In this document: one piece after another, positions 31,235 to 43,554 of the stretch
Numbering within the stretch: the first letter of the stretch is position 1
How the letters are laid out: every line of letters begins with the position of its first letter
Assembly: GCF_963576675.1 (NCBI RefSeq)
Contig: NC_088910.1
Coordinates: 86,300,104 to 86,364,103 of the forward strand
Length of the DNA stretch: 64,000 bases
Direction of reading: 5' to 3'
Origin: Euphorbia lathyris
Taxonomy: Eukaryota; Streptophyta; Magnoliopsida; Malpighiales; Euphorbiaceae
Translations under genes and position numbers: made by a program
Notes under the pieces: model-generated
What the model was told of the DNA's origin: nothing
Seen by the model: only the letters and a program-made list of their open reading frames with translations
The model's database searches: none

Positions 31235-34051
31235 TTATTCTTTCTCCCCCGTTTTGCCACCATCGGGCGGAGGACGAATGAAGGTGTCGTTTAGGGCAGC
31301 ACGAGTTAACCTCACTGAATAAGCTTTAAGTCTTTTCGTGATTTCCCTTAGGCCATCGAAAACTGGGATACCATCGTCCAAGGTATCACGGGGAATTCGG
31401 GTAGAGGCACTGAGCATACTGAGTATATATTCCTGGGATTTCCCAATCCATGTGATTGTGTCAGTCAGCTGGGCATAAGCTTGATGGTACATCTTGAGCA
31501 AAGCCGAGTCATAAAACTGACGTTGAGCATTCGTGTGGCGCATATGTTTGTAGGTGGCTCGGGAGTATTGCAATAGCTTGTTTGTCTTGAGTTGATCAGT
31601 TTCCATTTCCTCTTTACTCAAATTGAGTAGATGAACAGCTTCGCTAATTTGTTTGACCTAACATTGAGAAGTTGAGGAGATTAGCTCGCGAGTGCCGGTC
31701 AGCTCAGAGTTTAACTTGGTAAAATGTTGATTCAACTCAGCAGAGGTAGCATAGCCCGTGTTGACTGTAGAAAGAGCATTAATTTGGCCTTGAAGGGAAT
31801 CCATGTGATTCACCATCATTAACTGCAGTTCGGCCAACTTGATGATGGAGTCTTGCTTAGGTTGTTGTGTTTGGACTGTTGTCATCACACTTACTAAATC
31901 TTTGAGACTCTTGATCTTATTTAGGAGCTGAGTGATAGTCGAGATTTGTGGTGACTCAGTATTTGCAGACCCAGCAGCATCGGCATGAGAAGTGTTCAAA
32001 TCCTGAAGAATAGTTTGAGCGGAGTCAATAATGCGACGCTCGGACTCAATAGCATGAAGATAGGCATATGTTGCTTCAGGAATGTTCTCAGTTGCCGGAA
32101 TTCTGGTGGAATTTGAAGGGTCAGCTTGGTTTACAGCTGGGCTTTTGGTTGAAGTAGTAGCGGAAACAGGCTGCTCAACATTCTGCGATATTGGATTGGT
32201 AGGAGGTGGATCGGCAGAGATAGTGATATGCTCAATATTGGTTTGAGTTGGTGCAGGAGGAGTCAACTCAGTTTGAGCAGGATTTTCCTTAGCATGCTTT
32301 TCACTTTGAGCAGCTTGGACATCAAGCTCTTGGTCGACAGAGATTGGATTTTCCAGAGACTTGGCTTGTTCCTCAGGATGAGTAACAGAGGCTTGCTTTT
32401 TCTGTAGTTCATTTGGAGAAGGCTCAGTGGGGTTGGAGAAAAAATTGGAACTGTATGTTTGATAGATCAGTAATGGGATCCCGTAGAGGAGAATCACCCA
32501 AAAGATCAATAATTGGCGACTTCTGAGCATTTTTCTTAAGTCTTCTCAATTTCTTAGCCTTTGGAGGAGAGGGGTCGGCTCGAATAGAATCAAGAGAGTC
32601 AGAAGGTGAATTTACCCCTAGGTCAGCATGTTCCTTTGCTGTTGGCTTAGCTTGTTCTTCAACCAGCTCAGTGCTGACTGTCTGTTTATGTTGCTTAACA
32701 TTTGTTGTCTCCTCAGCATCAAACTGACCTCCGAGATTGCCCAACTCTTCTTCCTCTTGGTCAGCAGGTATTTTCTCAAGATCAATTTCTTGACTTTTGG
32801 CGAAATGTGAATCATCAGAGATCACGAAACCCAGAGGGGCAGCATCAATAGGACTTAACTCCGAGGATTTCTTTTTCCTTTTTTGCAATGGTTGCTCTGG
32901 AGTGTCCTCACTTTCTTCTTCAGGCCTATCTTGCCTTTTTCGCTTCTCTGCTGACTTAGGTGTGTCCTGAGTTTGCTCAGCATCAACTTTCTTCCCATTT
33001 GATACAATCCTGAGTTTCTTAGGAACAGCATCAACATCTTTGGAGCATGTTTGAATTGTTTTCCTCTTCTTTTCTTTCTTGGTTTGCACCTCCTGTGCAA
33101 CATCAGCTTCTTCCACATGTTCCTCAACGGCCTCTTTTCCTTTCTTAGACTTGAGGGGTTGGTTGTATACTAACCCAAACAGCAGAGCCGATATGATCTC
33201 AATTCCCCAAGTCTTTGTTTCATTAATCAGGTCTATTTGATGATCTTCAAGTATTCTGGTAATGAGGGACCCCATCCTGAGTTTCCCCGTACTTCGTTGA
33301 AGTGCACCGATAAGAAACACCGACATGTTGAGTGGTTGATAGGTCAGCAGGTGCCAGATGAAGCACTGCTTGAAGTTTGAAACTAATGATGCTGAGTTGA
33401 TTTTAGGGAAGATAAAGTTAGTCAGCAGGTAGTGAGCCATCTTTTGATTCTGACCCATGCATGTACTAGTTATTTCCCCTTTGTGATCCTCTGGCTTACA
33501 GAACGTCACGACATGGTCAAGTTTTTCCTTTGTAGTTCTGAACTCTTTCCCTTTGGCTGGCAGTTTTAGAAGGGTTGCTAGATACGATGGGGTAATAGTT
33601 ATTTTCTGGTTTTTGACATGGGTTACCAGATGGTCAGCATCTTCTCTGTCAACACAGAGGTTGGAGTAGAATTCCCTTACTAACCTAGGGTAGGTTTTAC
33701 CGGGAAGGGAGAAGAGTCCTGCCCATCCATTCTTCGAGATCCACTCACAGAACGGTTGCTCAGCCGTTCGAAGCTCGGAGAGAACCACCGACAGTGAAGG
33801 ACCTCATGGTTCTTAACGCTTTTATAGACTTGGAGGAAAATCTTTTCATTGGGCTGCTTGTCCTTCTTTTTCTTCTTCTTTTTCGAAGAGGTTGCGAGGT
33901 CAGCTTGGGGGCTCTTGCTTGGAGTTTGGTCATGCTGACCTTGTTCTTTGGTGGGAGTCTCACTATATTCCTGCTGAGGAGGAGACTTAGGGTTTTCATC
34001 GGAGTGATTTCTGTCGTAATCACCACCGGAGAGATTTTGTGAATCCGACAT
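31235..34051 (-). pseudogene. Third ORF of Copia element B (env position)
   Basis: Start ATG at 34051 (MSDSQNLSGGDYDRN), 92 bp after the TATA box; an upstream in-frame ATG overlaps that TATA box and is unlikely. The conserved domain matches element A: FCEWISKNGWAGLF, RLVREFYSNLC, GQNQKMAHYLLTNFIFPKIN, CFIWHLLTYQPLNMSVFLIG. Basic and acidic low-complexity segments and a coiled-coil-like tail (SRATYKHMRHTNAQ, WIGKSQEYILSML) follow. Breaks: one-base loss near 33755, one-base gain in a T run near 32443, TAG at 31658-31660. The full product would be about 930 residues. No transmembrane segment. Its true end, missing in element A, is at 31235. Confidence 0.75.
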
Positions 34052-34142
34052 GATTAGAGATTCTTTGAGAGGTTTTGAGAGAGAAGAAAATCTATTTGCC
34101 AAGGATTTTAAGTGTAAAGAGTGATAAGTGGGAATTCTTCCA

Positions 34143-34152
34143 CTATTTATAG
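34143..34152 (-). promoter_or_regulatory. TATA box of the third ORF, element B
   Basis: CTATAAATAG on the minus strand, 92 bp before the ATG at 34051, inside a block conserved with element A (9767-9776). CTATAAATAGTGG is identical in both. Confidence 0.6.
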
Positions 34153-34563
34153 AAGTTCGAATTGATCCTAAACGTTTTGAACTAGCCATTTTACCTCGAG
34201 ATGATCAATCGACAAAGATCCTGGCATTTATGACATGTTCGGCGCGTTCGTTTTCTTCATTATTACGACTACGTCTCCCTAGGTGGCTATTTATGGCACG
34301 TGTGCAAGCATTAATTGTGCAAGTGAATTTTACTCAGTTTGTTAGAATACAGAGCGTCTTGTGGTACTGAGTGCACAGTTTTTACATAGAGGGTTTTCAT
34401 ACTGCTTTAGTAACTCAGCCTAAAATAATCACTCAGCATGTATGTCTTACTCAGCATAGGGTGATTTTCTATAACACACATTAAGCTCAGCATGTAGAAG
34501 TTACTAATTTAACACATATCACTCAGCATGGTAATCACTCAACATTCAATTAAGCACATAGTT

Positions 34564-37500
34564 TTATTGAAGAGGATTAGACATACCGATGGCTTCCCTT
34601 AGTATGTTGAATTGCTCACGAGCCAAAGGCTTGGTGAAGATATCCACAAGCTGTTCATCTATTGGAACGTAGGTCAGCTTGATCTCACCCTTGAGTGTAT
34701 GATCCCTAATGAAGTGATGCCTTATGCTGACATGCTTCATCCTGCTGTGTTGGATTGGATTTTTAGATAGGTCAATGGCGCTTTTGTTGTCGCATTTGAC
34801 TTCAATTGTTTCTATTTTAACTCCGTAATCCTCAAGTTGTTGCTTAATCCATAGGACTTGTGCAACACAGCTTCTAGCAGCTACGTACTCAGCTTCAGTT
34901 GTAGACAAGGCAACTGATGACTGCTTCTTGTTGAACCAAGATACTACACAACTTCCAAGGAAGTGACATCCTCCCGAAGTACTCTTACATTCAAGCTTAT
35001 CTCGTCCATAGTCAGCATCAGTGTATCCAATGAGTGTGAAGTCATTTGAGGTTGGATACCATAGACCTGCATTAACTGAGCTCTGCAAATATCTAAAAAT
35101 TCTTTTTACAGCTATAAGGTGGGATTCCCTGGGGTCAGCTTGATATCTTGCACAATAACATACTGAGTACTGAATATCAGGTCTACTAGCGGTAAGGTAA
35201 AGTAGAGAACCAATCATACCTCGATATAGCTTGCTATCTACAGATTTACCTTTCTCATCTTTGCATAGGACAGTGTCAGTACCCATTGGGGTTGATATGG
35301 GTTTACAGTCTTCCATATCAAATTTCTTTAGCATTTCTTTGGCGTACTTAGACTGACTAATGAAGATGTCGTTCTTACCTTGCTTGATTTGAAGTACAAG
35401 GAAGAAGTTGAGTTCGCCCATCATAGACATCTCGAACTCAGTTTGCATCTGTTTACTAAACTCTTTGCACAAGGATTCGTTAGTAGCACCAAAGCTTATA
35501 TCGTCTACGTAAATTTGTGCCAGCAGGATATGTTTACCCTTTTTCTTAATGAACAATGTTGTGTCAGCTTTGCCTCTGACATAGTTCCTGGTCAGCAGGA
35601 AGTTGGTCAACCTCTCATACCAAGCTCTTGGAGCTTGTTTCAGGCCATATAAGGCCTTTTTGAGTTTATAAACGTGGTTTGGAAATTTTGGATCTTCAAA
35701 CCCTGGAGGCTGACTAACATATACCTCTTCGTTTATAAAGCCATTAAGAAAAGCACTTTTAACATCCATTTGATATAACTTAAAGTTCATATAGCTAGCA
35801 TATGCACACAGTATACGTATAGCCTCTAACCTAGCAACGGGTGTAAAGGTTTCACCGTAGTAAATGCCCTCTTGCTGACTATAGCCTTGGGCTACAAGTC
35901 GGGCTTTATTCCTGACTACGTTACCTTGCTCATCTAGTTTATTCCTAAAGACCCGCTTAGTTCCTATGGTCTTTTGGTTCCTAGGTTTTGGTACTAAATC
36001 TCATACCTCATTTCTTGTGAATTGATCAAGCTCTTCTTGCATAGCATTGATCCAATATTCATCGTGCTCAGCATCGGCGAAGTTCTTTGGCTTATTTACT
36101 GAGACGAATGCAACATTCCCGAGATACTTTCTAAGCTGATCTCTTGTCATCAGCTTGTTGTCAGCGGCATCAAGAATGGAATTTTCCGAATGTCCTCTTG
36201 GAATTTTTATTTCTTTAGGTAATGTTGAGTTGTCTGGAATAAGTGTTTCTACAATATCTGCAGGAATAGATTGCTCAGCAAAGGTAATTTCTGGTTCGTG
36301 TTTACCTTTGGTCAGTCCTTGTACTGATGACTCAGTGGCTCCTGTTTGGTCAGCGGAAGCTGAGCTCGGTTCATCTTCAGCGGACTGAGTTGTCTTTCCT
36401 ACAGGGTCAGTTTCATCGAACTCTATATGGACAGACTCTTCAACAACTTGAGTTCGTTTATTATACACTCTCTATGCTTTACTGTTAATTGAGTACCCTA
36501 AAAAGATCGCTTCGTCAGCTTTAGCATCAAATTTTGCAAGGTTATCTTTTGTATTAAGTATAAAACACTTACACCCAAAGGCATGAAAGTAGCCAATGTT
36601 GGGCTTCCGTCCTTTCCAAAGTTCATAAGGGGTTTTCTTGAGTATAGGTCTAACTAAAGCCCTATTGAGTATATAGCATGCTGTGTGGACAGCTTCACCC
36701 CAGAAATACTTTGGAAGCCTATTTTCGCTCAGCATTGTCCTAGCAATTTCGACAATTGTTCTGTTCTTCCTTTCAACAACCCCATTCCGTTGAGGAGTTC
36801 TAGGAGCAGAGAAATTGTGGTCAATACCACTGGTTTCGCAGAATTCGTCAAACTGTTGGTTTTTGAATTCTCCACCATTGTCGCTCTTAATATGAGCTAC
36901 TTTTAGGTCTTTGTCATTTTCAAGCTTTTTAATCAATGTTGTGAACATCTCAAAAGTTTCATCCTTGCTACTCAGCAAGATGATCCAAGTATACCGAGAG
37001 AAATCATCTACAATGACTAAGGAGAATTTCTTACCTCCCAAGCTGAGTGGCTGGACAGGTCCGAAAAGGTCCAAATGTAGTAATTCCAATGGTCTCTTGG
37101 TTGAGACAATGTTTTTACTTTGAAAAGACTTTTTCGTTTGTTTACCTTGCTGACAAGCATTACATAATTGATCTTTTTCAAATTTCAATTTGGGCAATCC
37201 CTCAACTAGTTGCTTTCTAGCCAATTTGGCAAGGAGGTCCATGCTTACATGACCAAGTCTCCTATGCCATAGCCAGGAGTTATCCTCTTTAGATACTAAG
37301 CATATATTTTTCGAAAACTGTTTTTCTAAACTCAACATATATACATTGTCAACACGAGGTGCAGTTAAAATTAAATTGTTTGTTTTTCCCTTGAGTATCC
37401 GACACTGAGTAGCATCAAATATAACTTGTCTACCGCTATCACAAAGCTGAGCTACGCTCAATAGGTTATATTTGAGACCCTTAACTAAGGAGACTGACTC

Positions 37501-37686
37501 AATGGTGGGGTTACCTCCGATAGTACCTGATCCTACTATCTTACCCTTCTTATTATCTCCAAAGCTTACGTTGCCTTCTTGTTTAAGCTCAAGTGTGATG
37601 AACTGAGTTTCATCACCAGTTATATGCCTCGAGCATGCGCTGTCAATATACCAAAGCTTTGACTTCTCCACGCATCTCAGGCTCAC
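34564..37686 (-). pseudogene. pol of Copia element B (protease, integrase, RT, RNase H)
   Basis: One frame with two nonsense codons. Protease: WYIDSACSRHITG (again D-S-A). Integrase: WHRRLGHVS, CNACQQGKQT, HLDLFGP, KSDNGGEF and NGVVERKNRT, keeping the D-D-E residues. [38 protein letters not shown]. RNase [35 protein letters not shown] at 36472-36474 falls in the linker and TGA at 36001-36003 replaces the Trp of NEVWDL. Stop at 34564. The rest is intact, showing what the solo-LTR-broken copy in element A once encoded. Confidence 0.9.
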
Positions 37687-37689
37687 CTG

Positions 37690-39487
37690 TATTTTAGATC
37701 ATTTAAATTTAGGTACCCAATTCTTTTTGGGTCATCGTTTGTTAGCATAAGCAGGTGCTATGTCATGTTTTAACTTGTGACGACATATATTTATGGTGTG
37801 GCCTTGTTTACCACAGAAGTCACAATGAGTTACCCTTTTTGGGTGACTCTGTTTTTAGTCAGCACCATTGTGCTGAGCATGCCAACATACCTTAGTGGTA
37901 TGCCCTTTCTTTCCGCAGAAGTCACATTGGACAATCCGCTTGTTATACCAACACACATCTCTTGTGTGTCCCCTTTTCCCACAACAGTCACATTGAGTGA
38001 ACTGTCTATGCTGACTAGTACCTGAGTACTCAGCATGGGATTTATTTTTGTTTGAGCCTTTAGTTTGGGTCTGTAGGTATGTGACATCCTTTTTCAGTTT
38101 CTTTGAATCTGATTGGACCTCCGAGACGAACTTGTGCATAATTTCCATGTTACTATGCAAAGCTGAGTTGTCTTGGAGAAGATATCAAAGGTCACTAAGT
38201 TTGACCTCTTCAATCTCGTCACACCGCCTGCTGAGTGCTTTTATTTTCTTATTACACTTTTTAGTCAGTGTATATAAGTCACTCAAGGCGTTAATCATTT
38301 CATTTCTAAGCAAGTGTAAAGATGTTACCTCATTTGAGTATTCCTCCTATTCAGATTCTTCAGAGAGGTCAGCTTGCTCAGATCGAGTGTGGTCGGCAGC
38401 GTCATCGGCCATGAAGCATATGTTTGCTGACTCGGTGGCATCAGCTTCAGATGATGTTGAGTCGTCGCTGTCACTCCATGTGGCCACCATAGCCTTTTTT
38501 CTTCCCTTCTTGTCTTTCTTTAGATTAGGGCAGCTTGACTTAATGTGCCCAGTTTGATGGCACTCAAAGCACGTGACAGGCTTGGAGCTGTCCTTTTTGT
38601 ATTTGTCACTGGACTCAGCTTTGTACCTATCACCTCTTTTGAATGGCCTCTTGCTGTTCTTTTCATTCTTTCTGAACAGCTTCTTCATCTTTCTCGTGAA
38701 CATGGCCATTTCCTCATCATCTGATGAGTCAGCTTCAGTTGAGTCAGCTTTCATGACAAGTGATTTTTGTTTCTTGTCTTCTGACTTTTCTTTTGCTTCA
38801 AAATTTTTCATAGAGATCTCATGAGTCAGCAGAGATCCGATCAGCTCGTCATATTTGTATGTGGTCAAGTCTTGAGCTTCCTCTACGGCAGTTTTCTTAG
38901 CTTGCCAGCTCTTAGGTAAGCTTTTCAGAATTTTCTTCACCTGCTCTTCTTCAGTGAAGTTCTTACCGAGCCTCTTTAGCTCATTTATGATGTTGGTGAA
39001 TCTGGCGTTCATTCCTGAGATGTCCTCATCGTCGTTTATCTTGAACAGCTCGTATAATCTCATGTGTTGGTTCACCTTTGACTCCTTGACCTTGCTTGTA
39101 CCTTCGTAGGTTACTTCAAGCTTTTTCCAAATCTCCTGTGCTGACTCGCAACCTGAAATCTTATTGTATTCTGCAGCATCTAACGCACAGTGAAGCATAT
39201 TGATAGCCGAAGCATTGTTTTGTAATTTTTTTAAGGTCATCTTCTGACCACTCAGTTTCACTCTTAACAATTTTCTCATTGTCAATAGTTTTATATGGCA
39301 CATATGGGCCTTGAACTATTGCAAGCCATGCACTCATGTTTGTGGCTTGAATGAAGTTCTTCATCCTCTTCTTCCAGAACGTATAATTAGATCCAAAGAA
39401 TAGGGGAGGCCGATTAATTGATAATCCCTTAGGGAGTATCTGTGTTGTTTGGTTCCCTGGAAGGAAACGAGTGCTGTTCTCAGCCAT
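37690..39487 (-). pseudogene. gag of Copia element B
   Basis: ATG at 39487, 54 bp inside the primer site. UBN2-type capsid (LFFGSNYTFWKKRMKNFIQA), then one extra A in an A run near 39230 shifts the frame. The second frame runs through zinc knuckle CFECHQTGHIKSSCP to a stop at 38347. Further segments carry CDCCGKRGHTRDVC, CDFCGKKGHTTKVC and, after another stop (37855), CDFCGKQGHTINIC. So at least four CCHC knuckles, three clustered at the C-terminus. A TGA separates gag from the protease frame; it is in frame with pol. Confidence 0.83.
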
Positions 39488-39540
39488 TTATCGGGATCAG
39501 CTCAAGATTGTTAAATCTTTGAATAGTGAGCTATTATGGC

Positions 39541-39550
39541 TCTGATACCA
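39541..39550 (-). other. Primer binding site of element B
   Basis: Minus strand TGGTATCAGA, two bases inside the 5' LTR. Initiator tRNA-Met type, as in element A. Confidence 0.9.
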
Positions 39551-39552
39551 CT

Positions 39553-39625
39553 TGTTGGTCCCGTGTGATTAGTTCCAAGGGGGGGTTAGGAACTAATATA
39601 ACTTTTTCTATTTTAATTAAGCTGA
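39553..39625 (-). repeat. Partial 5' LTR of element B
   Basis: 73 bp nearly identical to 29064-29140, ending at AAGCTGA where element D begins. GCTGA (39621-39625) should be the target duplication of D. Confidence 0.88.
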
Positions 39626-40735
39626 TGTTAGACAAGGTGCCGAACGGCCTCGCCCGGGCGGACCGGGGGGTGGACACCTCATGGCGACGTAAGCGGTGAT
39701 TGGCGCCGAAAGCAACCAATCGTGGAATCAAGTTGCTCGGCAGGACCGGAGCTCGGAGTATGGAAGAGTCGCCACCCACGAATGGGAAAATGAACACCGA
39801 TCCCTTGCGGGAGACCGGTGAGGGTTCGGGAAACTTAGGTACGAGCCGAGAAGGCTAGCTCCTTTCCGGAGAAAGGCTACTAGGCACCCCGACATCGCCC
39901 GGTTATGAACCACCGGCCTCCTACTCAGCGTGTTAGGCGATAACGGACTAATCGTATATTTCTTTAAGTTTAAAATTCATTTGAAACCTTTTCTTTCTCG
40001 CTTTGAAAACCGTTTTGAGCATATCATTAAAAGCCACTTTAGTAAAGAATCACCCATTTACATGAATTAAAAATACATAGGAGAGAGAGGGGGAGAAGGA
40101 AGAATTGATTTATTCACAAGGTGATTTATGCTTTATACACTAACTCTAAGCTAATCTCATTCCCCAAAAAACGAGTTTATTTACATGGTTCGTACTTCAA
40201 TCGCCGTTGGAACGATTTAGGTACGTTTTAAAACCCCGTTAATTTACATGACATCGACTCGAATCGCCGTTGGAACGACTGGAATGTTTGAAAATGTGGA
40301 ATAAAAACTTTAACTCCAAAAACGTGATTAGGCATACAAGTCCAATTATTTTTGTACAAATCCATTTGAATAAGAAAACGATTCAAAACTCTATTATTTA
40401 CAACACGATTTTAATTACAAGGTTCGCTTACTCCGTCGTCGGAACAAATTAAGGTTTTAAAACGTGATGTTTAGAAAGTGGTTTAAAATGATAAAAAAGC
40501 CTTTTACACTTTAGGAATATCTAGAAAAGCTTTAATTCAAACAAACAAATTAAACTCTCTTTTTTGTGGTTTATTTTCCCTTTTTCACTCAATTATCCTT
40601 TATTTGAATATAATTACAACACTTACAAATTAAACCCAAATTCACCCAACCCAAATACTTTTAAAACATATATATATATATATAGGAACCAAAAGAAAAA
40701 TAAACATATAAATATATATATATATATGTTTTGGG

Positions 40736-41280
40736 CAGTGGCGGAACCAGGAGCTCGAATGACCCGGGGCTCAAACACATCAATAAAAAAAATTTCAAAA
40801 CGTTAAAAAAAATCGGAATTAACTGTGCGTTTGACGGTAAATTTTCAAAGTCCAGCCCGTTAGGGCTGGGCAAATTTTTTTTTAGCCTCCAACGTATTAA
40901 AACTGTAAAAATGTTATCATTTTTTTTAGAAACTAGCATTGAACTAATTGAATATTAAATATGTTTATTTTTTTAATGGTAAAGATATATTAAAAATGAA
41001 TTTAAAAGTTTTATGAAAATAAAAATAAAGAGTTCATTTAAAAATAAAAACTTTTTAAAATAAAATGAGGTTGAAGGGAATCCAACACGGGACCTCTCAA
41101 ATGAAAGCAATGATTCTTAACCATCTCATCTACCTTTAAACATTGATATGGTACTACATAGAGTCAATATAATTCTCTCCAAAATATTACGAGACACCAT
41201 TACTAAAAAAAAAAATTTCTCAATTCTCGGGCGGCCGGCCGGGGCTGGAGCCCCGGCCAACCCCCCTGGTTCCGCCCCTG
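40736..41280. mobile_element. Non-autonomous hAT element in the D LTR (545 bp)
   Basis: 16-bp inverted tips: CAGTGGCGGAACCAGG at the left and CCTGGTTCCGCCCCTG at the right. 8-bp duplication GTTTTGGG at 40728-40735 and 41281-41288. CAG(G/T)GGCGGA tips and 8-bp duplications are the hAT signature. No transposase. Confidence 0.93.
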
Positions 41281-41644
41281 GTTTTGGGTAAAGACGGTAA
41301 TTATACCTATAGATTGAAAATAAGTGAAGAAATGATATATCCTATGATTATTAATATGTAAAATAGTAATGAAAATACTACTAGACACATTACACTTTTA
41401 TTTTAATAAAACAAATGTAAAAAAAGAATGAACAAGGTTCATAAATAAGAAAATAACATTTAACCCCAAAATAGTTTTTTACATAATAACTATATGGAAA
41501 TTAACTCACCTAAATGTACATCCCAATATCAATACCCAAAATAATATCTAATAACCCCAAAAGCATTTATTAATTATCCCAAATGGGCCAAGCAAATAAT
41601 CCACAAAAATAATAACTAGATATAGCTTAAATGAGCTTAAAGAA

Positions 41645-41649
<5 letters not shown>

Positions 41650-41696
<47 letters not shown>
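41650..41696. repeat. (AT)n microsatellite
   Basis: An uninterrupted TA run of about 23 units within the D LTR. Confidence 0.97.
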
Positions 41697-41700
<4 letters not shown>

Positions 41701-41882
41701 TAGAATAATATAAATAATACCCAAACACAAAATGAGTAAATATATAATAAATAAGTATTAGTTATATACCCCAAAATAATTTTAATAAAATAATTACATA
41801 ATCACATATACATATACAAGGGACCAAATATCCAAAAGTTAAGAAAAGGGGCTTAAAAGAGCATTTTTAAAATTTCAGCAGA

Positions 41883-41909
41883 TTTACCGACGGAAAATCC
41901 GTCGGTAAA
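41883..41909 (-). other. Perfect hairpin in the D LTR
   Basis: 11-bp arms TTTACCGACGG / CCGTCGGTAAA around a 5-nt loop. The same hairpin, arms and loop, occurs at 50547-50573 in the C LTR in an otherwise diverged surrounding. Confidence 0.85.
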
Positions 41910-42477
41910 CTGCCTTTAGTGACAGAAAATGAATAATTACAGAACAGCTCCTATATTTTCCAGATTTATCAAAAACATTAGATCTACTCTATTTTATCAT
42001 TTTAGCCTCCAAACTACCCCAAATCGGGTCATGGTTTGTAACGGAGGATTCTAAAACGACGTTTTATTGAAAATAACGGTTCGAAACATTTATAAAACAA
42101 CGGATCTACGACGTTTGGATCCCGAACTACCCTTGAATCGGGTCACGGTTCGTATTGGGATCCAAACGAAGTTTTTATTTCAAAACTAAAACCAAATACT
42201 TGTTCAAATGCAAAACCAAAAATTAACTTAACAAATCTAAACAATAAAAGTGTAAAAAACAAATAAATAAATAGATTCAAACAATAAAAAGAGATGAATA
42301 AATAAACGGGTCTAGTTCCTCAGATTATTACCTCTCAATCGGTAATAGGGATGCCAAATCAAGTCGATTGATAGTGTTTTGAGTCGGATTTTTTTGTGTT
42401 TTTGCTTCGTTCGGGTCTCGGAGAATTTTTCCAGGGGTTCGGGTCTTTTCCTCCTCCTTAATGCCTTGGGCTCCATC

Positions 42478-42487
42478 CTATTTATAG
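42478..42487 (-). promoter_or_regulatory. TATA box of the D LTR
   Basis: Minus strand CTATAAATAG, followed by the GGATGGAGCCC region. Confidence 0.55.
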
Positions 42488-42596
42488 GCAAATGGAGCCC
42501 TAAACTTAGTTTATTTTTTGCTCCAAGCCAACTTGGAGCCAAAGATAAGCCAAATTAGCCTAGGAAACATGGAAATATCCATGGCTAATTGCTATC

Positions 42597-42663
42597 ATTA
42601 CTATTATTATTATTATTATTATTATTATCATTATTACTTATTTTAATTATTATTATTATTATT
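42597..42663. repeat. (ATT)n microsatellite, interrupted
   Basis: TTATTATTATTATTATT run with a short interruption (TTACTTATTTTAA), in the D LTR. Confidence 0.95.
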
Positions 42664-43324
42664 TGATTTTAATTAAATTTTTTTTTTTAATAAATCCTAA
42701 ACTAAAATTGCACTTGGCATTTGGCCAAGTGCAGCAAAATGCACTTGGCCGAATGCCAAGTGCAGGGGGCTGGGCCTGGGCCTGGGCGGTCCAGCCCCAT
42801 CATGGGCCGTCCAACGGCCCGTGACGTAAATACCGGCTCCCAACGGGGCCGCGTTTATATATACTAAAAAAATAAAAAAACGTTTAACTAAACAAAATAC
42901 ATCTAAAAATAACCAAAATCAATAACGATTTTCATCGAAAATGATTTTCGTCAAAACTGATTTTATAAAATTAACTTTTATAAAATCGATCTTTTTATAA
43001 AACCATATATATTTTTTGGATTGCTCGAATACCAAAATAAAACCCTCTATCGTCCCGAGACTTTATTAAAAATAAAATAAATAAGAAAAGGGCGTGAAAA
43101 TACCCCAAACTCGGCGAGATGATTTAAGATTTCACTCGCGGAACTGATTCGCCCGTCATCTCGATTCGATTTCCGAATTCGATCAAACCGGTCTCCATGG
43201 TTCCTTCGAACAACGTTTTTTTTTATTTATTATTTTTTTATTGACTCATCATTTATTTCAATTGACTGATTTGGATCCCTTTTTATAATTTTTCTTCATC
43301 GGTCCTCCGACCCTGGTGTCTACA

Positions 43325-43340
43325 GTTGCCCCTACTTTTC
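43325..43340 (-). other. Polypurine tract of element D
   Basis: Minus strand AAAAGTAGGGGCAAC immediately before the LTR start TGTAGACACC. Element C has AAAGTAGGGGCAAC before its 3' LTR (63816-63830). Confidence 0.85.
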
Positions 43341-43554
43341 TATTTTTGACAGTGACGTGTGTGCTTTTTGAAAAAAAAATTTCTAGAATACAACACATGC
43401 AATGTAAAACATATTAAAGTAAAAGACACATATAGAGTGGGAGGAGAAATACCTGATCTCCATGTCGCAAGTTCCTTCTTCGTCTTCGATCTTTACCTTG
43501 GCTGTCCTGTCCTTGCCTCTAAATCAGCCGCGGACGGACGCTCTTTCTGGGGAA

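Larger units (their letters stand above)
29064..39625 (-). mobile_element. Copia element B (Sirevirus-like), minus strand
   Basis: Read on the minus strand: partial 5' LTR (39625-39553), primer site, gag, protease-integrase-RT-RNase H, third ORF with its own TATA box, polypurine tract, full 3' LTR (30554-29064). Same order and proteins as element A, but without nested insertions in the internal part. Its 5' LTR is cut after 73 bp by element D, so the remainder should lie beyond the right window edge. The left boundary is overlapped by the TTGTT of the TRIM array, which inserted at the LTR edge. Confidence 0.9.
39626..43324 (-). repeat. 3' LTR of element D
   Basis: Minus strand starts TGTAGACACC at 43324, as do both LTRs of C, and ends TTGTCTAACA at 39626. 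It carries a 545-bp hAT MITE (40736-41280), AT and TAA microsatellites, a conserved hairpin and a TATA box. The last 360 bp match C (52110 back to about 51780) up to GGTCCGCCCGGG and then differ. TGGCGACTC (39766-39774, minus) resembles a tRNA-Arg primer site, but both elements continue to match beyond it, so the exact LTR end is uncertain. Confidence 0.75.
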
